6,099 nucleotides of DNA, from contig CAJGDF010000113.1 in the NCBI GenBank assembly GCA_904502105.1, positions 1 through 6,099 on the forward strand, written 5' to 3'. Below, piece by piece: positions 1-5,631 of this stretch (positions are counted from its first letter, which is position 1; each line of letters starts with the position of its first letter). Under the pieces are notes generated by a model that made no database searches, was not told where the DNA came from, and saw only the letters and a program-made list of their open reading frames with translations. The DNA is from an uncultured Clostridia bacterium. Its GTDB lineage: Bacteria > Bacillota > Clostridia > Oscillospirales > UBA644. The position numbers were made by a program, and so were the translations under genes.

Positions 1-455
1 GAACATGACATGTTTAAGTATTCAGAATTAACATCCATCTGATACAAATATTCGTTGCTTATAATATTTCTCGGTGCACCTCTGACTATTTCGGGAACAG
101 TTTCTTTTTCGTCAGAACAGTAGCCCATTCTTTTGAATGTTGAATTAAAAATATTATTTGACAGATCAAACATTTTCAGAACTGCATCGCATCTGTTAAG
201 ACCGTCAAACTCCCTATCTATGAGTTTGGAAACATTGACAGAGTTAGTATTTTCGAGTCCCAAAAGAAAGTCCGAGCTTACACCGAAATATTCAGCAATG
301 CGGACAAGCATTTCAATATCAGGGGAAGAAGAACCGTTTTCCCATTTTGAAACAGTTTTATTAGAAATATCAAGTGCATTCGCAACATCATCCTGCGTAA
401 CGCCTTTTTCCAATCGGAGTGCGGTAAGTTTTGCACCCAAATTCAATTCACTCAT
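1..455 (-). CDS. XRE-family HTH transcriptional regulator, 3' end cut by window edge
   Basis: Read on the minus strand, an open frame begins at ATG 455-453 and runs without a stop to the window edge, giving 151 codons. Residues 6-65 are a classic Cro/C1-type helix-turn-helix: GAKLTALRLEKGVTQDDVAN, then a recognition helix around DISNKTVSKWENG, then PDIEMLVRIAEYFGVSSDFLLG. This fold binds DNA as a dimer and usually represses. Residues 66-151 form a second segment with no motif I can name (it includes SKLIDREF and NEYLYQMDVNSEYL), probably a sensory or dimerisation domain. The start is supported by GGAGAG (462-467) six bases upstream and by a promoter at 502-530. It is transcribed separately from the esterase-glycosidase pair upstream, but its adjacency makes it a possible regulator of that pair; this is inference. 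The plus-strand frame over the same region is its shadow. HTH assignment is very secure; ligand and targets are unknown. Confidence 0.93.
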   Translation of the reverse strand, partial: MSELNLGAKLTALRLEKGVTQDDVANALDISNKTVSKWENGSSSPDIEMLVRIAEYFGVSSDFLLGLENTNSVNVSKLIDREFDGLNRCDAVLKMFDLSNNIFNSTFKRMGYCSDEKETVPEIVRGAPRNIISNEYLYQMDVNSEYLNMSC

Positions 456-501
456 TTGTTACTCTCCAAAATAAAAGATTCAAGTACGGCCTTGTGATCA
501 T

Positions 502-530
502 ATTATACACTAAACCTCAAGTAGAGTCAA
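502..530 (-). promoter_or_regulatory. SigA-type promoter of the XRE regulator
   Basis: Read on the minus strand, TTGACT (530-525) is followed by a 17-base spacer and a perfect TATAAT (507-502). This is a near-consensus vegetative promoter. Initiation would fall near 495, giving a leader of about 40 nt before the ATG at 455. The direct repeat CTTGA-N5-CTTGA overlaps the -35 and spacer and may be an operator, possibly autoregulatory. Confidence 0.82.
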
Positions 531-531
531 G
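517..531. repeat. Short direct repeat TCAAG-N5-TCAAG over the -35 element
   Basis: TCAAG occurs at 517-521 and 527-531, one helical turn (10 bp) apart, covering the -35 hexamer and part of the spacer of the regulator promoter. This placement suits a repressor site. The copies are only 5 bp, so chance is a real alternative. A weaker dyad, CTnnAC-N5-GTnnAG at 510-526, fills the promoter spacer and would be another way to read the same site. Confidence 0.35.
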
Positions 532-570
532 CGAATAAAAGTTTATAAATTCTCCGTTTAAGAGATAAGA

Positions 571-604
571 AAACAAGTTCTACAAATATCAGTGGAACTT
601 GTTT
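571..604 (-). terminator. Probable intrinsic terminator after the beta-propeller glycosidase gene
   Basis: AAACAAGTTC (571-580) and GAACTTGTTT (595-604) form a perfect 10-bp stem around a 14-nt loop. Read on the minus strand, the hairpin lies just past the glycosidase stop and is followed by a T-rich run (TCTTATCTC joined to the stem's own T residues). The stem is AT-rich and the loop long, so termination may be incomplete and allow some read-through into the XRE gene. Confidence 0.62.
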
Positions 605-612
605 CTCAATAT

Positions 613-2010
613 TCATATTAGCTTCTCAGTTTTTCCGCTCTCGGTCTCCCAATTTATCAGAGCATCGATGTCGATCATTCTGTAACCGACATGAACCTTC
701 TGTCCGCTTGCAGAGTGGAAGATATAACCTTTTCCGTCTTTTATAACCATCCTCGGCCATCCGACCCATCTGTTATCATATCTGTCAACAGCTCGTCCCT
801 GCGGAACGAGGCAAGGATTTCGATGATAGTATTCCCAATTTTTCAAATCTTTTGAACGTGCAAGACCAACAACATCCCACCAATCGCGGTTAACAAATGC
901 ACTGTCAGACTCAAAATCGTTCTTCGGAGCCGGCCAAAAGCCCACACCCTCATACCATAAATACCAGGTATCTCCGATTTTATTGATACCCCTTGTTCTG
1001 ACATGGGCAAAATCCCAACCGTCTTTTGTTTCGGGACGAAAATGCGGAAGATCACTATCCTTTTTCCAGTGAATGAGATCGTCGCTGAAATAAAGAACAC
1101 CTCTGTCGCCCGGAATATCCTTATCGGACCCGCTTTCAAAGGTTGTTAAATACAACAAATATTTACCTTGGGGTAAATTACACTCAACAGCGTCAAACTC
1201 ATGCATCGGCTTATCTGCAGGAATTACCGGATTATCTTCACAAAGGACGAACGGACCGAGCGGAGAATCCGAAATCATAGCATACACACCTATCCATTTC
1301 GGGAAAGCCTGTGCAGAGAATAAAAGAACAAATTTGCCGTCTTTATTTTTCACGCAGGCATTCGGATACAAATTTTCGTCTGCAACTCCAAGAACACCGT
1401 GATCTATCAGAGGTTCAGGCTCAACAGTCCAGTTAATAAGATCGTTTGAAGTTGCAACACCGATAACACGTCGAGAAGAGCCTTCCTCCTCGCCTTTCAT
1501 TCCGCACATGCAGTACATATACCACACACCGTCATGTTCAATAACAGCTCCGGGGATTATCTGCTGTTCGTAATACGTGCCGTCATTGCCGGCAAAAACA
1601 GCAGGTGTATCGGGGGCTATGAGCCAATCAAGGGAGGCGTAAAGGCAAGAAGTCAGACAGTTTCCGTTATCTTCAACAGACAAAACGGCTTTTTCTGCCA
1701 TGTAATGACCGTACCATTCCCCTGTACCGCCCTGCAGATACATTTCCTTTCCATCATAAAGAACACGAGCATAATTACCTCTGCGAAGCAATACAATCTT
1801 TCCGTTGGGAACATATGCATCATTTTTTAGGATCTGCACACCATGCGGTGTTTTGAGGATAATAGCAACACCGTCTGCAGATATTCTCAGAATTGCATGA
1901 TTAACGTTATCTGTATCCTGCGCAAAGTCTATATCGATCCGATCGGAAAGACTGTTATTCCATTCAAGGATCAATTCATAGTTAAAGCAATTTTCTCTTA
2001 CCGTTTTCAT
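613..2010 (-). CDS. Five-bladed beta-propeller glycoside hydrolase, GH43/GH32-like, cytoplasmic
   Basis: This 465-residue protein probably cleaves a glycosidic bond in an oligosaccharide; the exact GH family and substrate are not readable by eye. Five repeated blade signatures support the fold: DGVWYMYC...SNDLINW (160-194), DGKFVLLFSA...SDSPLGPF (224-254), GKYLLYL...SDDLIHW (282-315), GDTWYLWYEG...SKDLKNW (346-392) and DGKGYIFHSA (425-434). Candidate catalytic carboxylates include E271, D273 and E276 in HEFDAVEC, and E354 in WYEG. Residues 1 to about 145 form a separate beta-rich N-terminal region. No signal peptide or membrane segment is seen, so it should act in the cytoplasm on imported sugars. 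ATG at 2010 is preferred over an in-frame TTG at 2028, because GGGG (2019-2022) sits 8 nt upstream of the ATG and overlaps the region right after the TTG. It follows the SGNH esterase by 24 nt in one operon. A phosphorylase or sugar-binding relative is possible. Confidence 0.8.
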   Translation of the reverse strand: MKTVRENCFNYELILEWNNSLSDRIDIDFAQDTDNVNHAILRISADGVAIILKTPHGVQILKNDAYVPNGKIVLLRRGNYARVLYDGKEMYLQGGTGEWYGHYMAEKAVLSVEDNGNCLTSCLYASLDWLIAPDTPAVFAGNDGTYYEQQIIPGAVIEHDGVWYMYCMCGMKGEEEGSSRRVIGVATSNDLINWTVEPEPLIDHGVLGVADENLYPNACVKNKDGKFVLLFSAQAFPKWIGVYAMISDSPLGPFVLCEDNPVIPADKPMHEFDAVECNLPQGKYLLYLTTFESGSDKDIPGDRGVLYFSDDLIHWKKDSDLPHFRPETKDGWDFAHVRTRGINKIGDTWYLWYEGVGFWPAPKNDFESDSAFVNRDWWDVVGLARSKDLKNWEYYHRNPCLVPQGRAVDRYDNRWVGWPRMVIKDGKGYIFHSASGQKVHVGYRMIDIDALINWETESGKTEKLI

Positions 2011-2034
2011 TTTACGATCCCCATTCAATCAAAT

Positions 2035-3078
2035 TTAATTTAAGTTCAAAACCTTTGCAAGAACATCACCGATTGTATCTGCCATAAAGGCAAAACCGAG
2101 ATCGGTCGGATGACATGCATCGACAGTACACATATCGTTAAATCTGCCTGTAAAGAAATCTTTACCGTCGATAAAATAAACATTTTTATCACCGAGAGCC
2201 TTTGCTTTCTCATAGCTGTCTATAACAACCTGACGTCTCTGAGCTGTGCGGTCACCGTTTCGGTAATCGGGACGTGTTATCATTATATACGGTATATTCG
2301 GATGGTTTTCTCTTATCGTTTTGTAAAGTTCAAAATGGGTTTCCTCAAGATATTCGGGAGAAGGCGCATTATGATCATAGTCGGAAACAAAAGCAGACAT
2401 CGAAAGTGTTGCCATATAATCCCTGATAGTTTTCTCACCTCTTGCACTGCCCGAAAAGCCGAGGTTTATATAATCAACATTCAATCTGCGGGCGATAATA
2501 TTCTGATAGATATTACCGGGGCGTGAGGAACAGGCCCCCTGCGTTATCGAACTGCCGTAATAAACGACTGGAAGAACAGGAAGATATCTCAGACCGCCAT
2601 TCAATGTTGAATCTTCATCAACACCTATGTAAAGGTCTTTAACATTACTGTAAGACGGCATATTGATCGTAAGATAACGCATCTTTTTCGTACCGAGATC
2701 GATACAAGCCTCATAGCCGTCCTGCATATCGTAAGGAGTAACAAAAACCCTATAAAAACCGAGATCTTCAACTGCAGGATCGAGTACATTGTCTTCGGTT
2801 TTATCAATATAAAGATCAAGGCCGGCAGATCCTGAAAGAGGCATATGGTAAAAGCGAGTAACACCCGGCATCGAAACGCGAATAGCAATAAATCGAGAAT
2901 CGGTAGAAAAACGGACTCTTCCGCCTGCGGTATTCAGATAAAGACCCGAAACGCCGTCATTTACATTTTTACCGATCTCGTCAGGCATACGTTTATACTG
3001 ATTTTCGTTTTTGTAATCATAAAGACCGTAAACATCAAAAGGCGAATTTCTGACTTCTGTATATTTAAGATTTTCCAT
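2035..3078 (-). CDS. GxDLY/SGNH-type esterase (GDSL-like acylhydrolase)
   Basis: This 347-residue protein is predicted to hydrolyse an ester, probably an acyl group on a carbohydrate. It has a two-domain layout. An N-terminal beta-sandwich carries the GLDLY motif (residues 86-90), which names the GxDLY N-terminal domain found with SGNH esterases. The SGNH catalytic domain follows from about residue 165. It shows block I YYGSSITQGACSSRPG with the nucleophile serine at 177 (GSS replaces the usual GDS), the glycine of block II in NLGFSGSARGE (G207), the block III asparagine in DYDHN (N237), and block V DACHP with D320 and H323. The catalytic set is thus complete. No signal peptide is present, so it is likely cytoplasmic. 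ATG 3078 is chosen over an in-frame GTG at 3087, because AGAGGTG (3085-3091) is correctly spaced from the ATG and overlaps the GTG. It is first in a two-gene operon with the beta-propeller glycosidase, suggesting deacylation before glycosidic cleavage. Confidence 0.9.
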   Translation of the reverse strand: MENLKYTEVRNSPFDVYGLYDYKNENQYKRMPDEIGKNVNDGVSGLYLNTAGGRVRFSTDSRFIAIRVSMPGVTRFYHMPLSGSAGLDLYIDKTEDNVLDPAVEDLGFYRVFVTPYDMQDGYEACIDLGTKKMRYLTINMPSYSNVKDLYIGVDEDSTLNGGLRYLPVLPVVYYGSSITQGACSSRPGNIYQNIIARRLNVDYINLGFSGSARGEKTIRDYMATLSMSAFVSDYDHNAPSPEYLEETHFELYKTIRENHPNIPYIMITRPDYRNGDRTAQRRQVVIDSYEKAKALGDKNVYFIDGKDFFTGRFNDMCTVDACHPTDLGFAFMADTIGDVLAKVLNLN

Positions 3079-3108
3079 ATAAATCACCTCTAACTATAGT
3101 ATATTATC

Positions 3109-3137
3109 AGTATATCATAAAAAAGCATTAAAGTAAA
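3109..3137 (-). promoter_or_regulatory. Promoter of the esterase-glycosidase operon
   Basis: On the minus strand TTTACT (3137-3132) is separated by 17 bases from TATACT (3114-3109). The bases just before the -10 are TGA, giving an extended -10 (TGnTATACT). It sits between the terminator of the upstream operon and the esterase start, leaving a leader of about 25 nt with AGAGGTG as ribosome binding site. AGTATAT is repeated at 3098-3104 and 3109-3115; one copy covers the -10. Confidence 0.72.
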
Positions 3138-3144
3138 TACCTTT

Positions 3145-3184
3145 AAAAAAATAAACTGCCCAAATCAAGATCGGGGCAGTTTAT
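3145..3184 (-). terminator. Strong intrinsic terminator of the PASTA kinase-rsgA-thiN-NYN operon
   Basis: ATAAACTGCCC (3151-3161) and GGGCAGTTTAT (3174-3184) form a perfect 11-bp stem with a GC-rich top and a 12-nt loop. Read on the minus strand the stem ends in TTTAT and runs into six T residues (3150-3145). It begins three bases past the stop codon of the NYN gene and separates the housekeeping operon from the carbohydrate operon. Confidence 0.92.
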
Positions 3185-3187
3185 GTA

Positions 3188-4066
3188 TCATGCTTTGCTT
3201 GTCTTTTTATATCTGCGAGGTTTTGACGGGGCTTTGCGCTTTTTCTGAGGAACTTCGGTTTGAGGAGTGACAGTTGTTTTCTTGATAAAGAGGTTGCCGC
3301 TTAACGATTCCGCGACCCACAACCCGTCAGCAATAAGTTTATCCCAATTTGTTTTTAACGTCACAGTCATTTTTCGGTGCGATTTTTCTTCGTGGCTTTC
3401 TATATAACCGTTATCTATGAGTGACTGAAGTGCGCCGCGAACCTTTTGTTTATCTGCGGAATAATGCTCGGAAACGCTGTTAACGGTATTAATAAATGTG
3501 ACATTTTGATTTGGCTTCAGATTATGTTCAAGATAACGGATATTTTTGAGGATCATATCGTAATAAGGTTTAAGCAGATCCGAATCGGTAGGAAGCTCGA
3601 CCCACCATGAAGCCGTAGATTTAAGCTGACTGCTGAAAGCACCCTTCACACCGTAAACACCGACCTGTTTACGGCAGATCGTTTTAAGAAAAGCCACAAC
3701 AGAATTGAAATGCGCATCGCCCGTAAAAAGGATAAATATATCTGTATTATCATCAGCAAAAGCCTTCTGATAAATATGGTCAAGCATAATAAAATCCGTA
3801 AAATCCTTTTCGGAGTGGGGATTGGGGTTTTTCGTTTCAACAATTTTATTGGTATATTCCCTGATTTTTGAAATTTCTTTATTTAAAGACGGGTTTGAAA
3901 AATCAGCAAAAAATGTTATTTCTCTCAGGTCGGCACGTTCGTTTATCATATCAATCCAAGCGCCGATATCAGGTTTTTTTCGGTATATTTTTTCCATTGA
4001 GATATACCAATGTTCAAAATCAATAAATGCTGCCGCGCGAAGTTTCTTTTTATTTATAAGTCCCAT
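3188..4066 (-). CDS. NYN/PIN-like (LabA/DUF88-type) putative ribonuclease with winged-helix-like segment and basic tail
   Basis: This 292-residue protein is predicted to be a metal-dependent RNA-acting nuclease. Residues 10-158 match the NYN fold: AAFIDFEHW with D16 at the end of strand 1, SEKDFTDFIMLDHIYQKA with D88, D91 and D96, and the hallmark strand IFILFTGDAHFNSVV with D117 (family form is usually SGDxDF). Then GVYGVKGAFSSQLKSTASWWVEL fits the closing strands. The acidic cluster is therefore kept. Residues about 185-245 (VNSVSEHYSADKQKVRGALQ, then LIDNGYIES and a short wing) look like a winged helix. The last 31 residues hold 12 Lys/Arg and no acidic residue after E271, a likely nucleic-acid contact. 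No membrane segment or signal peptide is seen. GGCGGTGA (4073-4080) supports the ATG. It follows thiN by 33 nt with no terminator between and is the last gene of the operon. Biological target unknown. Confidence 0.84.
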   Translation of the reverse strand: MGLINKKKLRAAAFIDFEHWYISMEKIYRKKPDIGAWIDMINERADLREITFFADFSNPSLNKEISKIREYTNKIVETKNPNPHSEKDFTDFIMLDHIYQKAFADDNTDIFILFTGDAHFNSVVAFLKTICRKQVGVYGVKGAFSSQLKSTASWWVELPTDSDLLKPYYDMILKNIRYLEHNLKPNQNVTFINTVNSVSEHYSADKQKVRGALQSLIDNGYIESHEEKSHRKMTVTLKTNWDKLIADGLWVAESLSGNLFIKKTTVTPQTEVPQKKRKAPSKPRRYKKTSKA

Positions 4067-4099
4067 AATAATTCACCGCCTTTCTTTTCTGTTTTTATA

Positions 4100-4738
4100 T
4101 TATTTTAAAATCTCAACTATAAGAAGATCCCCGTTTTCGGAGCTTATAAATCCGTCCTGTCCGAAAACATATTCGTTACTTACACCTATCGGGAAATCGG
4201 ATGTCAGCTCAAAATTTTCAAGAGAATATTTCAATCCTTTTATTTTAACACCGAATGATTTGCCGTTTGACGGAAAAACCGATATGTATTCAACGTTTTC
4301 ATCGTATTCAAACTTTTTTTCTGTTCCGGAACGAACAAGGCTTACTCTTGTTTTACCGTCGCAAATAACACATTCGGCACCCTCTTTTTCAATAAAACGA
4401 AGGACAGATATCGCACCGAGCGTATGATCCAGACGGCCTCCGAGACCGCCTGCAAGATATATTTTATCGCACCCTTCCGCTAAAGCCGTACGGGCGGCAT
4501 AAAGAGCATCCGTATCATCTTTCTCACGGGGAAGAGCTATAATATCAAACGGATTGTCGGTCCCTTCGGGACGTTCAGATGAATCAAAGTCACCAAGAAC
4601 AATATCGGGACGAACCCCTACCCTGCGGGCATAATTTATACCGCTGTCAGCACATATAACAATATCACCGTCAGAGGGTTCAAAGGGCATACGGTCACTT
4701 TCTGACCAACAGTAAATTATCGCACGTTTATTGCTCAT
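4100..4738 (-). CDS. thiN: Thiamine pyrophosphokinase (thiamine diphosphokinase)
   Basis: Transfers a pyrophosphate group from ATP to thiamine to make thiamine diphosphate, a salvage step in the cytoplasm. The 212-residue length is normal for the bacterial single-enzyme form. Visible family motifs in order are ICADSGINYA (28-37), PDIVLGDFDS (44-53) and PREKDDTDALYAA (70-82), with the acidic residues that bind metal and ATP, then GGLGGRLDHTLGAI (97-110). In the C-terminal beta-sandwich, where thiamine binds in this family, GLKYSLENFEL and IGVSNEY are seen. Its ATG overlaps the rsgA stop in an ATGA arrangement, so the two are probably translationally coupled; the nearest Shine-Dalgarno-like run, GGGAGG inside the end of rsgA, lies about 13 nt upstream. 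I see no TPP riboswitch ahead of it, which fits expression as part of the kinase/rsgA operon rather than thiamine control. Confidence 0.96.
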   Translation of the reverse strand: MSNKRAIIYCWSESDRMPFEPSDGDIVICADSGINYARRVGVRPDIVLGDFDSSERPEGTDNPFDIIALPREKDDTDALYAARTALAEGCDKIYLAGGLGGRLDHTLGAISVLRFIEKEGAECVICDGKTRVSLVRSGTEKKFEYDENVEYISVFPSNGKSFGVKIKGLKYSLENFELTSDFPIGVSNEYVFGQDGFISSENGDLLIVEILK

Positions 4739-5604
4739 TTGGAATTTTTATCCTCCCAATGCTTATAAACGCCGAGCTCTTCATACATTTTGCAATAATT
4801 CTCATGTCTTGTCGGTTTTATCTTTCCTTCCGCAAGAGCCTGAAGAACAGCACAGCCTTTTTCTTTAGTATGAGAACAGTCCGTAAATCGGCAATCATCC
4901 GTAAATTCAGAGAAATCGGGGAAGCAGTCTGACAGAAAAGCCCTGTTGCGAATATCATAGGACTCAAACGAAAGGCTTGAAAAGCCCGGTGTATCGGCAA
5001 TCGTTCCACCCGCAATATCAAAGAAACGAGATGTTCTTGTTGTATTTTTACCTCTGCCGAGTTTTTTACTGATATCACCGGTTTTCAGGTCGAGAGACGG
5101 ATCAAGTCTGTTCAGAAGCGTTGATTTTCCTACACCTGAAAGACCGCTCATAACACAAATACTGTCTTTTATCTCCGCACGGATCTGATCAAGATCACTT
5201 TCCGACTCAACGGATACTCTGAACGTTTTATACGGGAGATCAGAATAAATATCAAGAAGTCCGAACGGGTCATCAAGGTCTGATTTACTGAAAACGATTA
5301 TCGGCTCAATATTATGGTAAGCAGCAACCGCAAGCATTTTATCTATATTATACAAGCTCGGATCTGGAGATGCGACCGCAACGACGAGAAAAAGCTTATC
5401 GATATTTGCAACAGGAGGACGGATAAGCGAATTTTTTCTCGGCATTATCTCTGTTATGATATCGTTTTCAACAGTAACTCTGTCTCCTGTTAAAAGAACG
5501 GTATCATCTTTTCTGAAAAGGCCTCTCGCCTGACAGGAAATAAAGCCGTTTTCTGTTTTAACGGAATAAACGCCGCCAACGCATTCGTATATTATTCCTG
5601 TCAT
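4735..5604 (-). CDS. rsgA: Ribosome small-subunit assembly GTPase RsgA
   Basis: A circularly permuted GTPase that binds the immature 30S subunit and helps late maturation of the small subunit; it acts in the cytoplasm. The 289-residue protein has the full family layout. An N-terminal OB-fold occupies about residues 1-65. The permuted G motifs follow in order: G4 as SKSD (106-109, a common variant of NKxD), G5 near VSVES (130-134), the P-loop GLSGVGKST (154-162), the G2 threonines in NTTR (187-190), and G3 DTPG (204-207). The C-terminal zinc site is C238, C243, H245 and C251 in CRFTDCSHTKEKGC, with a helical tail. AAAGGA (5613-5618) eight bases upstream supports the ATG. It lies 27 nt after the PASTA protein gene and overlaps thiN by 4 nt. 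In Bacillus the homologue follows prkC and is phosphorylated by it, so the adjacency is functionally sensible. Confidence 0.98.
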   Translation of the reverse strand: MTGIIYECVGGVYSVKTENGFISCQARGLFRKDDTVLLTGDRVTVENDIITEIMPRKNSLIRPPVANIDKLFLVVAVASPDPSLYNIDKMLAVAAYHNIEPIIVFSKSDLDDPFGLLDIYSDLPYKTFRVSVESESDLDQIRAEIKDSICVMSGLSGVGKSTLLNRLDPSLDLKTGDISKKLGRGKNTTRTSRFFDIAGGTIADTPGFSSLSFESYDIRNRAFLSDCFPDFSEFTDDCRFTDCSHTKEKGCAVLQALAEGKIKPTRHENYCKMYEELGVYKHWEDKNSK

Positions 5605-5631
5605 AACGATAATCCTTTCTTTTGTAAATTA

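Noticed and set aside
133..474. Plus-strand open frame of 113 codons
   Set aside because: It lies antisense to the XRE gene, whose minus-strand frame has a clear HTH domain, ribosome binding site and promoter. The plus frame has no recognisable domain.
456..612. Possible small gene or RNA between the glycosidase and the XRE gene
   Set aside because: The space is accounted for by the hairpin terminator, the XRE promoter and its short leader. No small frame with a ribosome binding site was found.
843..1139. Minus-strand 98-codon frame in a different phase from the glycosidase
   Set aside because: It is entirely inside the glycosidase gene, whose own phase carries the repeated blade motifs. 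No frameshift is needed to explain the locus.
2011..2028. In-frame TTG start for the glycosidase at 2028
   Set aside because: The G-rich ribosome binding site lies just downstream of this TTG and is properly placed for ATG 2010.
2110..2526. Plus-strand open frame of 138 codons
   Set aside because: It is antisense to the catalytic half of the SGNH esterase and shows no motif, so it is a shadow.
3079..3087. In-frame GTG start for the esterase at 3087
   Set aside because: This GTG is part of the AGAGGTG ribosome binding site that serves ATG 3078.
4067..4099. Possible terminator, promoter or TPP riboswitch around thiN
   Set aside because: The thiN-NYN gap is 33 nt of AT-rich sequence with no stem, and thiN overlaps rsgA, leaving no room for a riboswitch upstream.
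3822..4427. Plus-strand open frame of 201 codons
   Set aside because: It spans the 5' part of the NYN gene, the intergenic gap and much of thiN on the opposite strand. Both of those are well supported by motifs; this frame has none.
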